Part shown: positions 26,936 to 36,027 of the stretch, one piece after another
How the letters are laid out: the number at the start of each line of letters is the position of its first letter
Position numbering within the stretch: the stretch's first letter is position 1
From: Bacillus sp. ISL-45
Lineage (GTDB): Bacteria; Bacillota; Bacilli; Bacillales; Cytobacillaceae
Assembly (NCBI RefSeq): GCF_018613195.1
Contig: NZ_JAGGQQ010000011.1
Span: 124,001-188,000, forward strand
DNA length: 64,000 bases
Reading direction: 5' to 3'
Translations under genes and position numbers: made by a program
The notes under the pieces: model-generated
What the model was told of the DNA's origin: nothing
Databases searched by the model: none
The model's input: only the letters and a program-made list of their open reading frames with translations

Positions 26936-27785
26936 TAAAAAATGGCTAAAGTATTGGCAAGTCCTTACCTCCAATAATATCGGTATAATTGGTTTAGGTC
27001 TTCTGATTATTTTTTTGGCGATAGCAGTTTTCGCCCCTTTACTTGCCCCATTTGATCCGACTGACCGAGTGGGAACGCCGTTTACAAAACCCAACAGTCA
27101 ATTTCTTCTGGGTACCAACGATGTAGGACAGGATATTTTAAGTGAACTGCTGTATGGGACCCGAATATCTTTATTAATTGGTGTCCTAGCTGCCTTTATT
27201 TCTATTCTTCTTGGATGCCTTATCGGAGTAATATCAGGGTATTACGGCGGAAAAGTAGATGCTCTTTTAATGAGATTAGTTGACCTAGTACTTGTTATAC
27301 CATTTTTGCCTCTTATGATATTATTGGCCGCCTTTATTGGTCCGAGTTTTTGGAATATCATTTTGGTAATTAGTTTAATTTCCTGGGCGAGTCCGGCAAG
27401 GGTTATAAGATCACAGGTATTAACGCTAAAAACAAAAGGGTACGTCGAAGCCGCTAAATCAATTGGTACCAATATTAAGGTCATATTAGGCCGGCATATT
27501 TTGCCGGGTGTTATCCCGATTGCACTTTCCCAATTTGTATTAGCAGCTAGTCATTCTATATTAATTGAAGCCTCTTTAAGCTTTTTGGGTCTAGGAGACC
27601 CTTTTACTAAGAGTTGGGGAACGATTTTATATTATGCCCAGGCAAGGGGAGCATTTTTAACGGATGCATGGGTCTGGTGGATACTTCCTCCTGGCTTACT
27701 CATCACCACACTGGTAATAGGATTTGCTTTTACTGGCTATTCATTGGAAGAAGTTATGAATCCGCGACTGAGAAGGGGGCGTTAA
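26928..27785 (+). CDS. ABC importer permease, DppC type
   Basis: 285 residues from ATG 26928, which overlaps the end of the DppB gene by 8 bases and has AAGGTGGGAAG upstream; the longer frame from 26859 is unlikely. It shows the DppC N-terminal helix, then GTNDVGQDILSELLYGTRIS, and the EAA loop TKGYVEAAKSIGTNIKVILGRH. Pairs with the preceding permease to form the channel. Confidence 0.92.
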   Translation: MGNKKWLKYWQVLTSNNIGIIGLGLLIIFLAIAVFAPLLAPFDPTDRVGTPFTKPNSQFLLGTNDVGQDILSELLYGTRISLLIGVLAAFISILLGCLIGVISGYYGGKVDALLMRLVDLVLVIPFLPLMILLAAFIGPSFWNIILVISLISWASPARVIRSQVLTLKTKGYVEAAKSIGTNIKVILGRHILPGVIPIALSQFVLAASHSILIEASLSFLGLGDPFTKSWGTILYYAQARGAFLTDAWVWWILPPGLLITTLVIGFAFTGYSLEEVMNPRLRRGR

Positions 27786-27788
27786 CAA

Positions 27789-28757
27789 ATGTCTGCTGTA
27801 TTAACTGTAGAAAACCTCTCCACTTTCTTTAAAACCGAAAAGGGAATTGCCCGTGCTGTAGAAAACGTTTCATTCTCTGTTGAAGAGGGAGAAATGCTTG
27901 GACTGATTGGAGAGTCGGGATGCGGGAAAACGACCGTTGCCCAATCGATTCTAAGATTAATAGAGTTTCCCGGAAAAGTAGTTGCTGGAAGTGTTCATTT
28001 AAATGGTAGGGATTTGCTTAAAGCCTCCGATTCTGAACTAGGTTCTTTAAGATGGAAGGATCTTTCTGTCATACCTCAAAGTGCGATGAATGCACTAAAT
28101 CCCGTTTATACAATAGGCGATCAAATTATGGAGGCCATTTTGCTCCATGAAAAAGTAAGCAAAAGAGAAGCACTGGCACGGACGAAGACCCTACTTGAGC
28201 TTGTAGGAATAGATGGTGACCGATGGAAAAGCTACCCGCACGAATTCAGCGGAGGGATGAAGCAGCGCGTTGCCATTGCCATGTCACTTGCTTGTTCTCC
28301 AAAACTGGTAATTTCCGACGAATCAACTACAGGACTAGATGTATTAACCCAGGCACAGGTGATAGCATTAATTAAAAATCTTCAGAGAAAGATGGATTTA
28401 TCAGTAATCCTAATTTCACACGATTTGCCGATGGTCACTGCTATTTGCGACAAAATAGCAATCATGTATGCAGGGAAAATTGTTGAGCTTGCCTCAACAG
28501 AGGATATATTGAATGATACAAGACATCCTTATTCAAAGGCATTATTACAAGCGACTCCTGACCTGTCCGATCCTGATCGGGAAGTGATTTCGATACCAGG
28601 CAGTGTCCCTAATCTAGTAAACATTCCACAATGTTGCAGGTTTCATACGCGATGTGCGTTTGCCTTTGACCGCTGCAGAAAAGAAACACCTGAGTTCAGG
28701 GAAGTAAAGACCGGCCACTTTTCCGCATGCTTTCTTGAGGAGGAGGAAAATGGATAA
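27789..28757 (+). CDS. ABC importer ATPase, DppD type
   Basis: 322 residues. Walker A GESGCGKTT, signature FSGGMKQRV, Walker B LVISDESTTGLD (Asp-Glu intact) and H-loop ISHDLP. The C-terminal oligopeptide/nickel extension carries the Cys cluster CCRFHTRCAFAFDRC, a pattern reported to hold an Fe-S cluster in some OppD proteins. First ATPase of the pair. Confidence 0.93.
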   Translation: MSAVLTVENLSTFFKTEKGIARAVENVSFSVEEGEMLGLIGESGCGKTTVAQSILRLIEFPGKVVAGSVHLNGRDLLKASDSELGSLRWKDLSVIPQSAMNALNPVYTIGDQIMEAILLHEKVSKREALARTKTLLELVGIDGDRWKSYPHEFSGGMKQRVAIAMSLACSPKLVISDESTTGLDVLTQAQVIALIKNLQRKMDLSVILISHDLPMVTAICDKIAIMYAGKIVELASTEDILNDTRHPYSKALLQATPDLSDPDREVISIPGSVPNLVNIPQCCRFHTRCAFAFDRCRKETPEFREVKTGHFSACFLEEEENG

Positions 28758-29754
28758 TTCAATTTTACTGAAAGTAAGAGGTTTGAAGAAAACTTTTGTA
28801 AAAAAAACTGGATCGATTTTAAACCGGAAACTGCAAAATGTTTACGCCGTCCATAATGTTAGCTTTGAGATTAAAAAAGGGGAAATTCTAGGGATCATCG
28901 GGGAAAGCGGCTGTGGAAAAACCACAACAGCGCGAATGGTGATGCGCCTGATGAAGGAAACCAGCGGGGAAATTCTTTTTGAAGGAAGAAATTTATGCAA
29001 ATTAACAGATTCAGAGACAAACAGGTTGAGAAGTAAAATGCAAATGATCTTTCAGGATCCATATGATACTCTCAATCCTGGGATGACAATAATGGACATT
29101 TTAATGGAACCAATCAATGCCCACGAAAAACACCTCCCATATGATGAGAAAGTTCGAAGGGTGAAAGAGGCGATTGAATCAATTGAGCTGAGGCCCGCTG
29201 AAGACTATATGGAGAGGTTTCCACACCAACTTAGTGGCGGACAGAGGCAAAGGATTGCTATAGCAAGAGCTGTGATTCTGGAACCACTATTTATTGCAGC
29301 TGATGAACCGACTTCTATGCTTGATGTTTCTGTCCGAGCAGGTATTTTAAACCTCCTTCTCGAACTTAAGAAGAAAATGGGCCTAACCATGATGCTGATT
29401 ACACATGACCTATCGACAGCAAGTTATATGTGTGACCGAATTGCTGTCATGTACCAGGGTAAAATTATCGAGGTCGGGCCCACCAAGAAAATAATCCAAT
29501 CGCCTTCACATCCTTACACAAAGGCACTAGTTTCGGTAGTAAAAGATCTCAATTACTTTATCCAAAATCGAGAAAAGTTAATTCTAGATGGTGAAGTAGA
29601 TGCAACCGAAGAGACAGCAGGATGCCCGTTTGTAAAAAGATGTCCATATCAGGAGGATATTTGTAACAGTGAAATGCCGAAACAGGAATCTCTCGGCGCG
29701 GGTCATGCAGTATCTTGTCACTGCCACAGTAATCTACTTGAAAAAACTTCTTAG
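28750..29754 (+). CDS. ABC importer ATPase, DppF type
   Basis: 334 residues from ATG 28750, preceded by GAGGAGGAGG and overlapping the DppD stop by 8 bases. Walker A GESGCGKTT, signature LSGGQRQRI, Walker B LFIAADEPTSMLD and H-loop ITHDLS. The C-terminal Cys set reads CPFVKRCPYQEDIC and SCHCH. Completes a canonical five-gene importer. Confidence 0.93.
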   Translation: MDNSILLKVRGLKKTFVKKTGSILNRKLQNVYAVHNVSFEIKKGEILGIIGESGCGKTTTARMVMRLMKETSGEILFEGRNLCKLTDSETNRLRSKMQMIFQDPYDTLNPGMTIMDILMEPINAHEKHLPYDEKVRRVKEAIESIELRPAEDYMERFPHQLSGGQRQRIAIARAVILEPLFIAADEPTSMLDVSVRAGILNLLLELKKKMGLTMMLITHDLSTASYMCDRIAVMYQGKIIEVGPTKKIIQSPSHPYTKALVSVVKDLNYFIQNREKLILDGEVDATEETAGCPFVKRCPYQEDICNSEMPKQESLGAGHAVSCHCHSNLLEKTS

Positions 29755-29771
29755 GAAAGGGGGTTTTGAAA

Positions 29772-30404
29772 TTGAACAACGAAAAGAAAATAAAAGTCGC
29801 TGTTAATGGCGGCATTGATTTCGGATCCAAACTGACTGCTAACCAGCTTCGTATACTTGCAAAATATATGGAAGACGACCAGGAGCTTGAGCTTACAACC
29901 TTCCAGCAGCTTTATATTGACATTCTTGAAAGTAAAAAGGATGAAATTATTACGGATTTTGAGTCGGTCGGTTTACACTGCTACCCAGTCGGCAATTTTG
30001 TAAAGAGCCTTAGAACCTGCAATTTTTGTAAAGGTGCAGAGGAAGAGGGAATGCCTGTCGCAATCGAACTTAATAAGAGAATTGCCGGGAAATCTGTTCC
30101 GTTCACCCTAAAACCAGCTTACACCGGCTGTCCTGTTGGCTGTGGAGAGCCTTTGGTTAATGATATTGGAGTTATGAAACGGAATGGGAATCAATATAAT
30201 CTTTATATTGGCGGGAAAACAAAAGGAGAGGATGCCGAGGCAGGAAGCTTATTTAAGGAAAATCTAAATCCTGATGAACTTTATACTACAATCGAAGAAA
30301 TTATTAGGGTATATGGGGAAAAAGGGAAGAAACGAGAGCCTTTCCATAAATTTTTAAAGAGATTCGGAAAAGAAGAACTCATTGAAAATATAAGTCAGGT
30401 ATAA
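29772..30404 (+). CDS. small nitrite/sulfite reductase-like iron-sulfur protein
   Basis: 210 residues. TTG at 29772 is preferred because the GGGGG ribosome site is 8 bases away; TTG 29766 is too close. The N-terminal part resembles the ferredoxin-like half domain of siroheme reductases (LTANQLRILAKYMEDDQELE, TFQQLYIDI), and the cysteines needed for a siroheme/[4Fe-4S] site follow: RTCNFCKG and TGCPVGCGEP. Full sirohaem reductases are over 500 residues, so this has only one half and could be an electron carrier, assembly factor or sensor. It sits in the importer operon ahead of a CsoR gene. Confidence 0.72.
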   Translation: MNNEKKIKVAVNGGIDFGSKLTANQLRILAKYMEDDQELELTTFQQLYIDILESKKDEIITDFESVGLHCYPVGNFVKSLRTCNFCKGAEEEGMPVAIELNKRIAGKSVPFTLKPAYTGCPVGCGEPLVNDIGVMKRNGNQYNLYIGGKTKGEDAEAGSLFKENLNPDELYTTIEEIIRVYGEKGKKREPFHKFLKRFGKEELIENISQV

Positions 30405-30416
30405 GGGGGAATGGAC

Positions 30417-30755
30417 ATGGGTGTAGAGGCGGCTAATGAACAAGTATTACCACCAACTGGTTGCTCTACAAATCATCGAAAGAGCCATCATTCAGAAAAA
30501 ATAAAAAAGAACCTTGATTCAAGGCTAAATCGGATTGAAGGACAAATCCGTGGAGTTAAAAGATTAATTGAAAATGATACCTACTGTGACGATGTGATAA
30601 CTCAATTATCCGCCATCCAATCTGCTTTAAACAGTGTTGCAAGTCTTCTTCTTGAAGGACATTTAAAAAGCTGCGTCATTGAAAGGATAAATGAAGGAGA
30701 CACGGAAGTCATTGATGAGGTCATAGTTACCTTCCAGAGGTTACTGAAAAAGTAA
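30417..30755 (+). CDS. second CsoR-family copper-type repressor
   Basis: 112 residues from ATG 30417 (GGGGG 7 bases upstream; ATG 30411 is too close). Cu(I) ligands C57, H82 and C86 are present (TYCDD, EGHLKSC). It shares almost the entire core with the CsoR at 16272, including the tail motif RKSHHS, so it is a recent paralogue. Its place inside an import operon that starts with a CsoR-like operator suggests it controls this locus and the one at 32276. An extra Cys lies in the N-terminal tail (PTGCST). Confidence 0.88.
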   Translation: MGVEAANEQVLPPTGCSTNHRKSHHSEKIKKNLDSRLNRIEGQIRGVKRLIENDTYCDDVITQLSAIQSALNSVASLLLEGHLKSCVIERINEGDTEVIDEVIVTFQRLLKK

Positions 30756-30784
30756 TAGAGAAAGAAAACCGGGAGGGATTTTCG

Positions 30785-32149
30785 GTGGCTCAACCAGAGA
30801 CCGCGGGTATACAAAGTACTAAACAAAAGATTAGTATCATCTTAGCTTTAGCTATTCCAGCTATGGTTGAGAATACCTTGCAAATGGTGGTCGGTTTTGT
30901 GGATACCCTGTTTGTTGCCAGACTCGGTTTAAACGAAGTGACAGCGGTTGGGATAGCGAATGCGGTTTTAGCCGTTTATATTGCAATTTTTATGGCAATA
31001 GGGGTGGGAACTTCTTCGCTCATTGCCAGGAGCATAGGATCAGGCGACATCGAAAAAGCAAAATCGATTGCCAGGCAATCCACTTTTATTTCTATTTTGG
31101 CGGGAATGATCTTTGGTATCATTTCCGTCTTTTTTAGTGAACCGTTGCTTAAAATGATGGGAGCAGAATCTAATGTTTTAAGAGATGGGGCCATATATTT
31201 ACAGATTGTTGGAATTCCGTCCGTCTTTATTTCATTGATGTTCAATTTTGGTAGCATATTAAGGGCTGCTGGGGATACAAAAACACCTATGAAAGTAAGC
31301 TGGTGGATCAATTTAATTCATATTGGTCTAGATTATGTCCTGATTTTTGGCTTATTTAAGTTGGATGGATTTGGTGTAGCTGGAGCCGCGTGGGCCACTG
31401 TCATTGTAAGGCTTTTGGGGTCAGCTGCGTTGTATCATCATATAAAAAAATCCCCGGTTTCTTTTTCTTTCTCTGGTGAATCTTCCAAAGGAGATTCATT
31501 TGCTATCTTAACATTATCTGCCCCTGCAGCAATTGAGAGATTAATTATGCGTCTTGGCCAGGTGGTTTATTTTGGCCTGATCGTGAAAATAGGGGCAGAA
31601 ACGTATGCTGCCCACACAATTGCAGGGAATATTGAAACATTTTCATATATGCCGGGTTACGGTCTTGCGATAGCAGCCACTACCCTTGTTGGCCAAAGGA
31701 TTGGTGCTAGACAATATAGGGACGCATATGAATTTGGTTTTTTAACTACGGGATTAGCAATTGGATTTATGTCATTAGTTGGCTTGGTGTTGTTCTTTTT
31801 ATCTCCATGGTTTGCTTCCTGGTTTACTACAGACCTACATGCTAGAGGCATGGTTGTAACGGCGCTGCAAATTGATGCTTTTGCACAGCCTGCACTGGCT
31901 GTGGGTTTAGTTTTAGCAGGTGCACTTCAGGGTGCCGGAGACACAAAAAGTCCGATGTACAGCACCGCACTTGGTATGTGGGTGATTAGGATAATCGGAG
32001 TTTATATCCTTGGAATACAATTCGGCATGGGGATAGCGGGTATATGGATTTCAATCGCGATTGATTTATATGCAAGGGGAGCTTTTTTGTTTTATCAATT
32101 TAAAAAACACTTTAAAAAAATAGAAGAAAAAAACATAGGGTTTAACTGA
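30785..32149 (+). CDS. MATE-family efflux transporter
   Basis: 454 residues, twelve predicted membrane helices in two homologous halves of the MATE fold (ALAIPAMVENTLQMVVGFVD in the first half; GYGLAIAATTLVGQRIGARQ in the second). Start GTG with GGGAGG upstream. MATE proteins export drugs or metabolites with Na+ or H+. Being the last gene of a copper-linked import operon, it could export a small ligand or by-product; this is inference only. Confidence 0.9.
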   Translation: MAQPETAGIQSTKQKISIILALAIPAMVENTLQMVVGFVDTLFVARLGLNEVTAVGIANAVLAVYIAIFMAIGVGTSSLIARSIGSGDIEKAKSIARQSTFISILAGMIFGIISVFFSEPLLKMMGAESNVLRDGAIYLQIVGIPSVFISLMFNFGSILRAAGDTKTPMKVSWWINLIHIGLDYVLIFGLFKLDGFGVAGAAWATVIVRLLGSAALYHHIKKSPVSFSFSGESSKGDSFAILTLSAPAAIERLIMRLGQVVYFGLIVKIGAETYAAHTIAGNIETFSYMPGYGLAIAATTLVGQRIGARQYRDAYEFGFLTTGLAIGFMSLVGLVLFFLSPWFASWFTTDLHARGMVVTALQIDAFAQPALAVGLVLAGALQGAGDTKSPMYSTALGMWVIRIIGVYILGIQFGMGIAGIWISIAIDLYARGAFLFYQFKKHFKKIEEKNIGFN

Positions 32150-32275
32150 ATCAATTTTTATATGCTTATTTATCGCTGTATGTATTAATCTGCATTTCTA
32201 ATTATAAAAATTCTATTTATATTTTCTTGACCATCCTTTAATGGTTATTAAAAGTTATTTTAATGCTGCACCCAC

Positions 32276-32299
32276 ATATACTATAGAGGGGTAATGTAT
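32276..32299 (+). promoter_or_regulatory. CsoR-like operator before the second import locus
   Basis: ATATACTATAGAGGGGTAAT is nearly the same as the operator before copA at 47679 (ATATACTATACAGGGGTATA). The match over 17 of the first 18 bases is the strongest sequence link between the import loci and the copper regulon. Confidence 0.78.
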
Positions 32300-32392
32300 A
32301 TTGAGAACAGTAGGAGGTTTTGCTTATAGATTTCAAGAGGTTTACTTGGATTGATGAGGTTTCGGGTCTAAAACATAATAGGGGGAAACACA

Positions 32393-34048
32393 ATGCAAAA
32401 TTTTGGGAAACGCTTATCATTTTTCATCTTACTTTGTGTACTGATATTAGTATTTAGTGCCTGTAATAATAGTCAAGTCAATACTCCTGCTAATAAAGAA
32501 AAGAATGAAGAAAAAACAAGCAGTTCTAATAAAGAGCAAGTTATTACAGTCAATGCATTAAGTGAACCGCCTAGTCTTGAACCAGCACTGATTGATAACC
32601 AGACTGCTGGGGATATTTCAAATCAATTATTCGAGGGTTTGGTCCGATTGGACAAAGACGGAAACATAGTTCCTGGTGTTGCAGAAAAGTGGGACATTTC
32701 TGATGACGGAACTGTTTATACTTTCTATTTTAATAAGAATGCTAAATGGTCAAATGGTGACCCTGTGACTGCTAAGGATTTTGTCTATTCGTGGGAGAAG
32801 GTTTTACGTCCAGAAGTAGCTTCACCTCTTGGCAGTAACTTGTTCTTTATTAAAAATGGAGCAGCATACAATGAAGGATCATTGAAGGATTCATCCCAGC
32901 TAGGGGTAAAGGCTGTTGATGAATATACACTGGAGGTTACTTTAGAAAAACCTACTTCCTTTTTCTTAGGTTTAACTGCTTTCTTTACATTATTGCCTAT
33001 CCATGAAAAAACGGATAAAGCAAATCCAGAGTGGGCTTCTGAAGCTGAAACCTTTGTTTCAAACGGACCTTTTAAAATTGAGAGTTGGAAACACGGCCAA
33101 GAATTAATTATGGTTCCAAATGAAAATTATTGGGGCAAGGATGTAGTTAAGCTTGAAAAGTTAAAGTGGGTAATGGTGAATGAACAAAATACTGAATATG
33201 CTATGTACCAATCGAACGAGCTCGATTTTTCTGCCAATATCCCAAATTCAATAAGAAGTAAATTAATAGCTTCAGGTGAAGCAAAAACAGCGCCAAGCGC
33301 AAGTTTAGCTTATATAAGATTTAATCATGAGGATCGAATTTTTAAAAATGAAAATATCCGTAAAGCATTAGGTCTTGCCCTTGATAGAAAACTTTTGGTA
33401 GAAAAAGTGACACAGGGAGGAGAAGTTCCCGCTCTTGGTTTAATACCATTAGGATTGAGTAGTGGTGCAGGAGAATTCAGGGAATTAGCTGGAGACTCCT
33501 TGTTTAAGGATAATGATTTAGACACATCAAAACAACTTCTGAAAGAAGGACTCGAAGAACTGGGACTTTCTACATTGCCTAAAATTAATCTGCTTTTTTA
33601 TACAGACGATACTTACAATAAACTTTCTCAAGCAATGCAGGAAATGTGGAAGAAAAACTTAGGAATTGATACAGAGCTCCAAACGATGGAACGTAAGGTA
33701 TTTGTTCAAAATGTTCAAGCCGGTGAGTACCAATTAGCTTTGTACAGTACTGGCGCAGACTATGATGATGCAAGCAATTTAATGGGACAATTCATGAGTG
33801 GGGATGTCTATAACTATAGCAACATTTCTATTCCTGATTACGATCAATTAATGGAAAAAGCAGAAGCGGAATTGAATCTGGAGAAGCGAGCGGGGTATTT
33901 GGTCGAAGCTGAAAAGGTTCTAATAGACCAAATGGCAATTTCCCCACTTTATTACCGTACAAAAGTTTACTTGCAAAAGGACAATATCGAAGGAGTCTAT
34001 CAGTATACAATTCAGGCAATTGATTTCCGGGAGGCAAGTGTTAAGTAG
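32393..34048 (+). CDS. OppA-type solute-binding lipoprotein
   Basis: 551-residue family 5 binding protein with a lipoprotein signal (VFSAC, Cys23), Asn/Lys-rich linker and standard body: LSEPPSLEPALIDNQTAG, QLFEGLVRLDKDGNIVPG, KWSNGDPVTAKDFVYSW. Unlike the binding protein at 24091 it is lipid-anchored. It most resembles oligopeptide-binding OppA. GGGGGAAACACA precedes ATG. A terminator follows, as in the first locus. Confidence 0.93.
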   Translation: MQNFGKRLSFFILLCVLILVFSACNNSQVNTPANKEKNEEKTSSSNKEQVITVNALSEPPSLEPALIDNQTAGDISNQLFEGLVRLDKDGNIVPGVAEKWDISDDGTVYTFYFNKNAKWSNGDPVTAKDFVYSWEKVLRPEVASPLGSNLFFIKNGAAYNEGSLKDSSQLGVKAVDEYTLEVTLEKPTSFFLGLTAFFTLLPIHEKTDKANPEWASEAETFVSNGPFKIESWKHGQELIMVPNENYWGKDVVKLEKLKWVMVNEQNTEYAMYQSNELDFSANIPNSIRSKLIASGEAKTAPSASLAYIRFNHEDRIFKNENIRKALGLALDRKLLVEKVTQGGEVPALGLIPLGLSSGAGEFRELAGDSLFKDNDLDTSKQLLKEGLEELGLSTLPKINLLFYTDDTYNKLSQAMQEMWKKNLGIDTELQTMERKVFVQNVQAGEYQLALYSTGADYDDASNLMGQFMSGDVYNYSNISIPDYDQLMEKAEAELNLEKRAGYLVEAEKVLIDQMAISPLYYRTKVYLQKDNIEGVYQYTIQAIDFREASVK

Positions 34049-34080
34049 TAAAAATGGTGGCGCGCTAAGCGGCTAGGATG

Positions 34081-34121
34081 CTGAAAGAGTGTACAATGAG
34101 TACACTTTTTCAGTTGTTTTT
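34081..34121 (+). terminator. terminator/attenuator after the OppA-type gene
   Basis: CTGAAAGAGTGTAC pairs with GTACACTTTTTCAG (one G-T pair) around AATGA, followed by TTGTTTTTG. Same position as the element at 25906 in the first locus. Confidence 0.85.
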
Positions 34122-34147
34122 GCCTAAAATCATAAAGGAGGGGGAAT

Positions 34148-35077
34148 ATGCGGCAATTTTTTACCAGGAGAATTATTAGTGTTATTTTAACTTTATTTGT
34201 CATTATTTCGCTTACCTTTTTATTGATGTACGCAATACCCGGTGATCCTTTTACAAGTGAAAATCGTATTCCAGAGCAGGTAGTTGAAAACTTAAAAGAG
34301 CATTATGGACTTAATGATCCCTTGTTTATACAATATTTTAAATATCTAAAGGGAGCATTATTGATGGACTTTGGTCCTTCAATCAAATGGGATAACCAGA
34401 CAGTTAACCAATTAATTGCTAACGGATTTCCTGTTTCGGCCATGATAGGTATTCAAGCCATTCTCATAGCTGCATTCTTTGGAATCGTTTTAGGTATTCT
34501 CGCAGCTTTTCGTCACAATAGTGCAATTGACTATTTTTCTATGATTATTGCCATACTTGGCCTTTCCGTCCCCAGCTTCATTTTTGCTACAATATTAATC
34601 AATTTTTTTGCTATAAAGCTGCAATGGTTCCCTGTCGCAACATGGGGTACATGGAAACACTCCGTTTTGCCAAGCATTGCTCTTGCTGTTACACCGATGG
34701 CCTATATAGCACGACTTACTAGATCAAGTATTTTAGAAGTACTTTCGATGGATTATATTCAAACTGCCATGGCTAAAGGAGTGACTGGTTTCAGATTTAT
34801 TTTTAAGCATGTACTTCGTAATGCAATGATTCCAGTTGTAACAATACTTGGTCCCATTACAGCTACAGTATTGACTGGAAGCTTTGTAATAGAACAAATC
34901 TTCGGTATTCCAGGCTTGGGGAAATATTTTGTTGAGGCCATCAATGATAGAGATTATCCATTAATTTTGGGAACGACTGTTTTTTATAGTGCTATATTAA
35001 TATTCTTTATTATATTAGTCGACCTTGCATACGTTCTGATCGATCCTAGAATAAAACTTATCAAAAGGAGGGGATAG
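34148..35077 (+). CDS. ABC importer permease, OppB/DppB type
   Basis: 309 residues with six membrane helices and the family start IISVILTLFVIISLTFLLMY. EAA loop around MDYIQTAMAKGVTGFRFIFK, then GSFVIEQIFGIPGLGKYFVE. Ribosome site GGAGGGGG before ATG. Adjacent to the second permease without a gap. Confidence 0.94.
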   Translation: MRQFFTRRIISVILTLFVIISLTFLLMYAIPGDPFTSENRIPEQVVENLKEHYGLNDPLFIQYFKYLKGALLMDFGPSIKWDNQTVNQLIANGFPVSAMIGIQAILIAAFFGIVLGILAAFRHNSAIDYFSMIIAILGLSVPSFIFATILINFFAIKLQWFPVATWGTWKHSVLPSIALAVTPMAYIARLTRSSILEVLSMDYIQTAMAKGVTGFRFIFKHVLRNAMIPVVTILGPITATVLTGSFVIEQIFGIPGLGKYFVEAINDRDYPLILGTTVFYSAILIFFIILVDLAYVLIDPRIKLIKRRG

Positions 35078-35998
35078 ATGATGCAGCAAGTGCCAGACGA
35101 TCTTTTTGTTCTAAAGAAAAAAAACAAAGAAGAAAAGGCTGATAGTAAACCTAGTGAATCGTTTTGGGTAGATGCGATAAGCATACTGAGACAAAACAAG
35201 CTTGCTATGACTGGACTTGCCATTAATATTGGTTTGATCGTAATGGCAATTATAGGTCCAATGCTGGTTCCCTATTCGTATTCAGATCAAAATCTATTAA
35301 ATTCCAATCTCCCTCCATCATTTGACTATTGGTTTGGAACTGATGATTTAGGTAGAGATTTATTTTCCAGGACCTGGGTAGGAGCGAGAATTTCCCTTTT
35401 TATTGGTATAACAGCAGTCGCTTTGGATTTGATAATCGGAATTATATGGGGAGGAATCGCAGCATATAAAGGCGGAAAAACTGATGAAGTGATGATGAGA
35501 ATCGTAGATATACTTTATGGACTGCCTCATTTGCTGGTGACAATTTTATTGATGGTCGTATTAAAGCCTGGATTACTCACTATTATAATTGCAATGGCTG
35601 CAACGGGATGGATTGGAATGGCGCGTCTAGTTCGCGGTGAAATACTGAGATTGAAAGAATCTGAATTTGTAATGGCATCCCAAGTATTAGGAGGGAGTTT
35701 TTTTCGGGTCTTATTTAAGCACCTTATTCCAAATGCTATGGGCCCTATAATAGTGAGCATGACATTATCTGTTCCTGGTGCAATTTTTGCGGAGGCCACT
35801 TTAAGCTTTCTTGGACTAGGAGTTCCTGTACCGCTTGCGAGCTGGGGAACGATGACATCAGAAGGTCTCGTCACCTTATTAACAGGTGAAATATGGAGGC
35901 TATTTTTTCCGGCATTATTTATTTCATTAACGATGTTTTCATTTAATGTATTGGGTGATGGTCTGAGGGATGCGCTGGATCCGAAATTCATAAAATAA
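35078..35998 (+). CDS. ABC importer permease, OppC/DppC type
   Basis: 306 residues. Conserved DppC elements are FGTDDLGRDLFSRTWVGARI and SEFVMASQVLGGSFFRVLFK, ending in SWGTMTSEG and LGDGLRDALDPK. Starts immediately after the upstream stop, with AAAGGAGGGGAT inside the previous gene. Two consecutive ATG codons leave the start uncertain by one residue. Confidence 0.94.
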   Translation: MMQQVPDDLFVLKKKNKEEKADSKPSESFWVDAISILRQNKLAMTGLAINIGLIVMAIIGPMLVPYSYSDQNLLNSNLPPSFDYWFGTDDLGRDLFSRTWVGARISLFIGITAVALDLIIGIIWGGIAAYKGGKTDEVMMRIVDILYGLPHLLVTILLMVVLKPGLLTIIIAMAATGWIGMARLVRGEILRLKESEFVMASQVLGGSFFRVLFKHLIPNAMGPIIVSMTLSVPGAIFAEATLSFLGLGVPVPLASWGTMTSEGLVTLLTGEIWRLFFPALFISLTMFSFNVLGDGLRDALDPKFIK

Positions 35999-36027
35999 CT
36001 CTTTTACTCAATGAAAGGGTGATAAAT

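Noticed and set aside
23315-32149. Staphylopine-type (Cnt) metallophore cluster
   Set aside because: No histidine racemase, aminobutanoyltransferase or opine dehydrogenase (CntK, CntL, CntM) gene is present in the window, so metallophore synthesis is not supported here.
32300-32392. Leader peptide or small gene before the OppA-type gene (reads FKRFTWIDEVSGLKHNRG in one frame)
   Set aside because: No start codon at a proper distance from AGGAGG at 32312, and the frame runs into the real gene out of phase.
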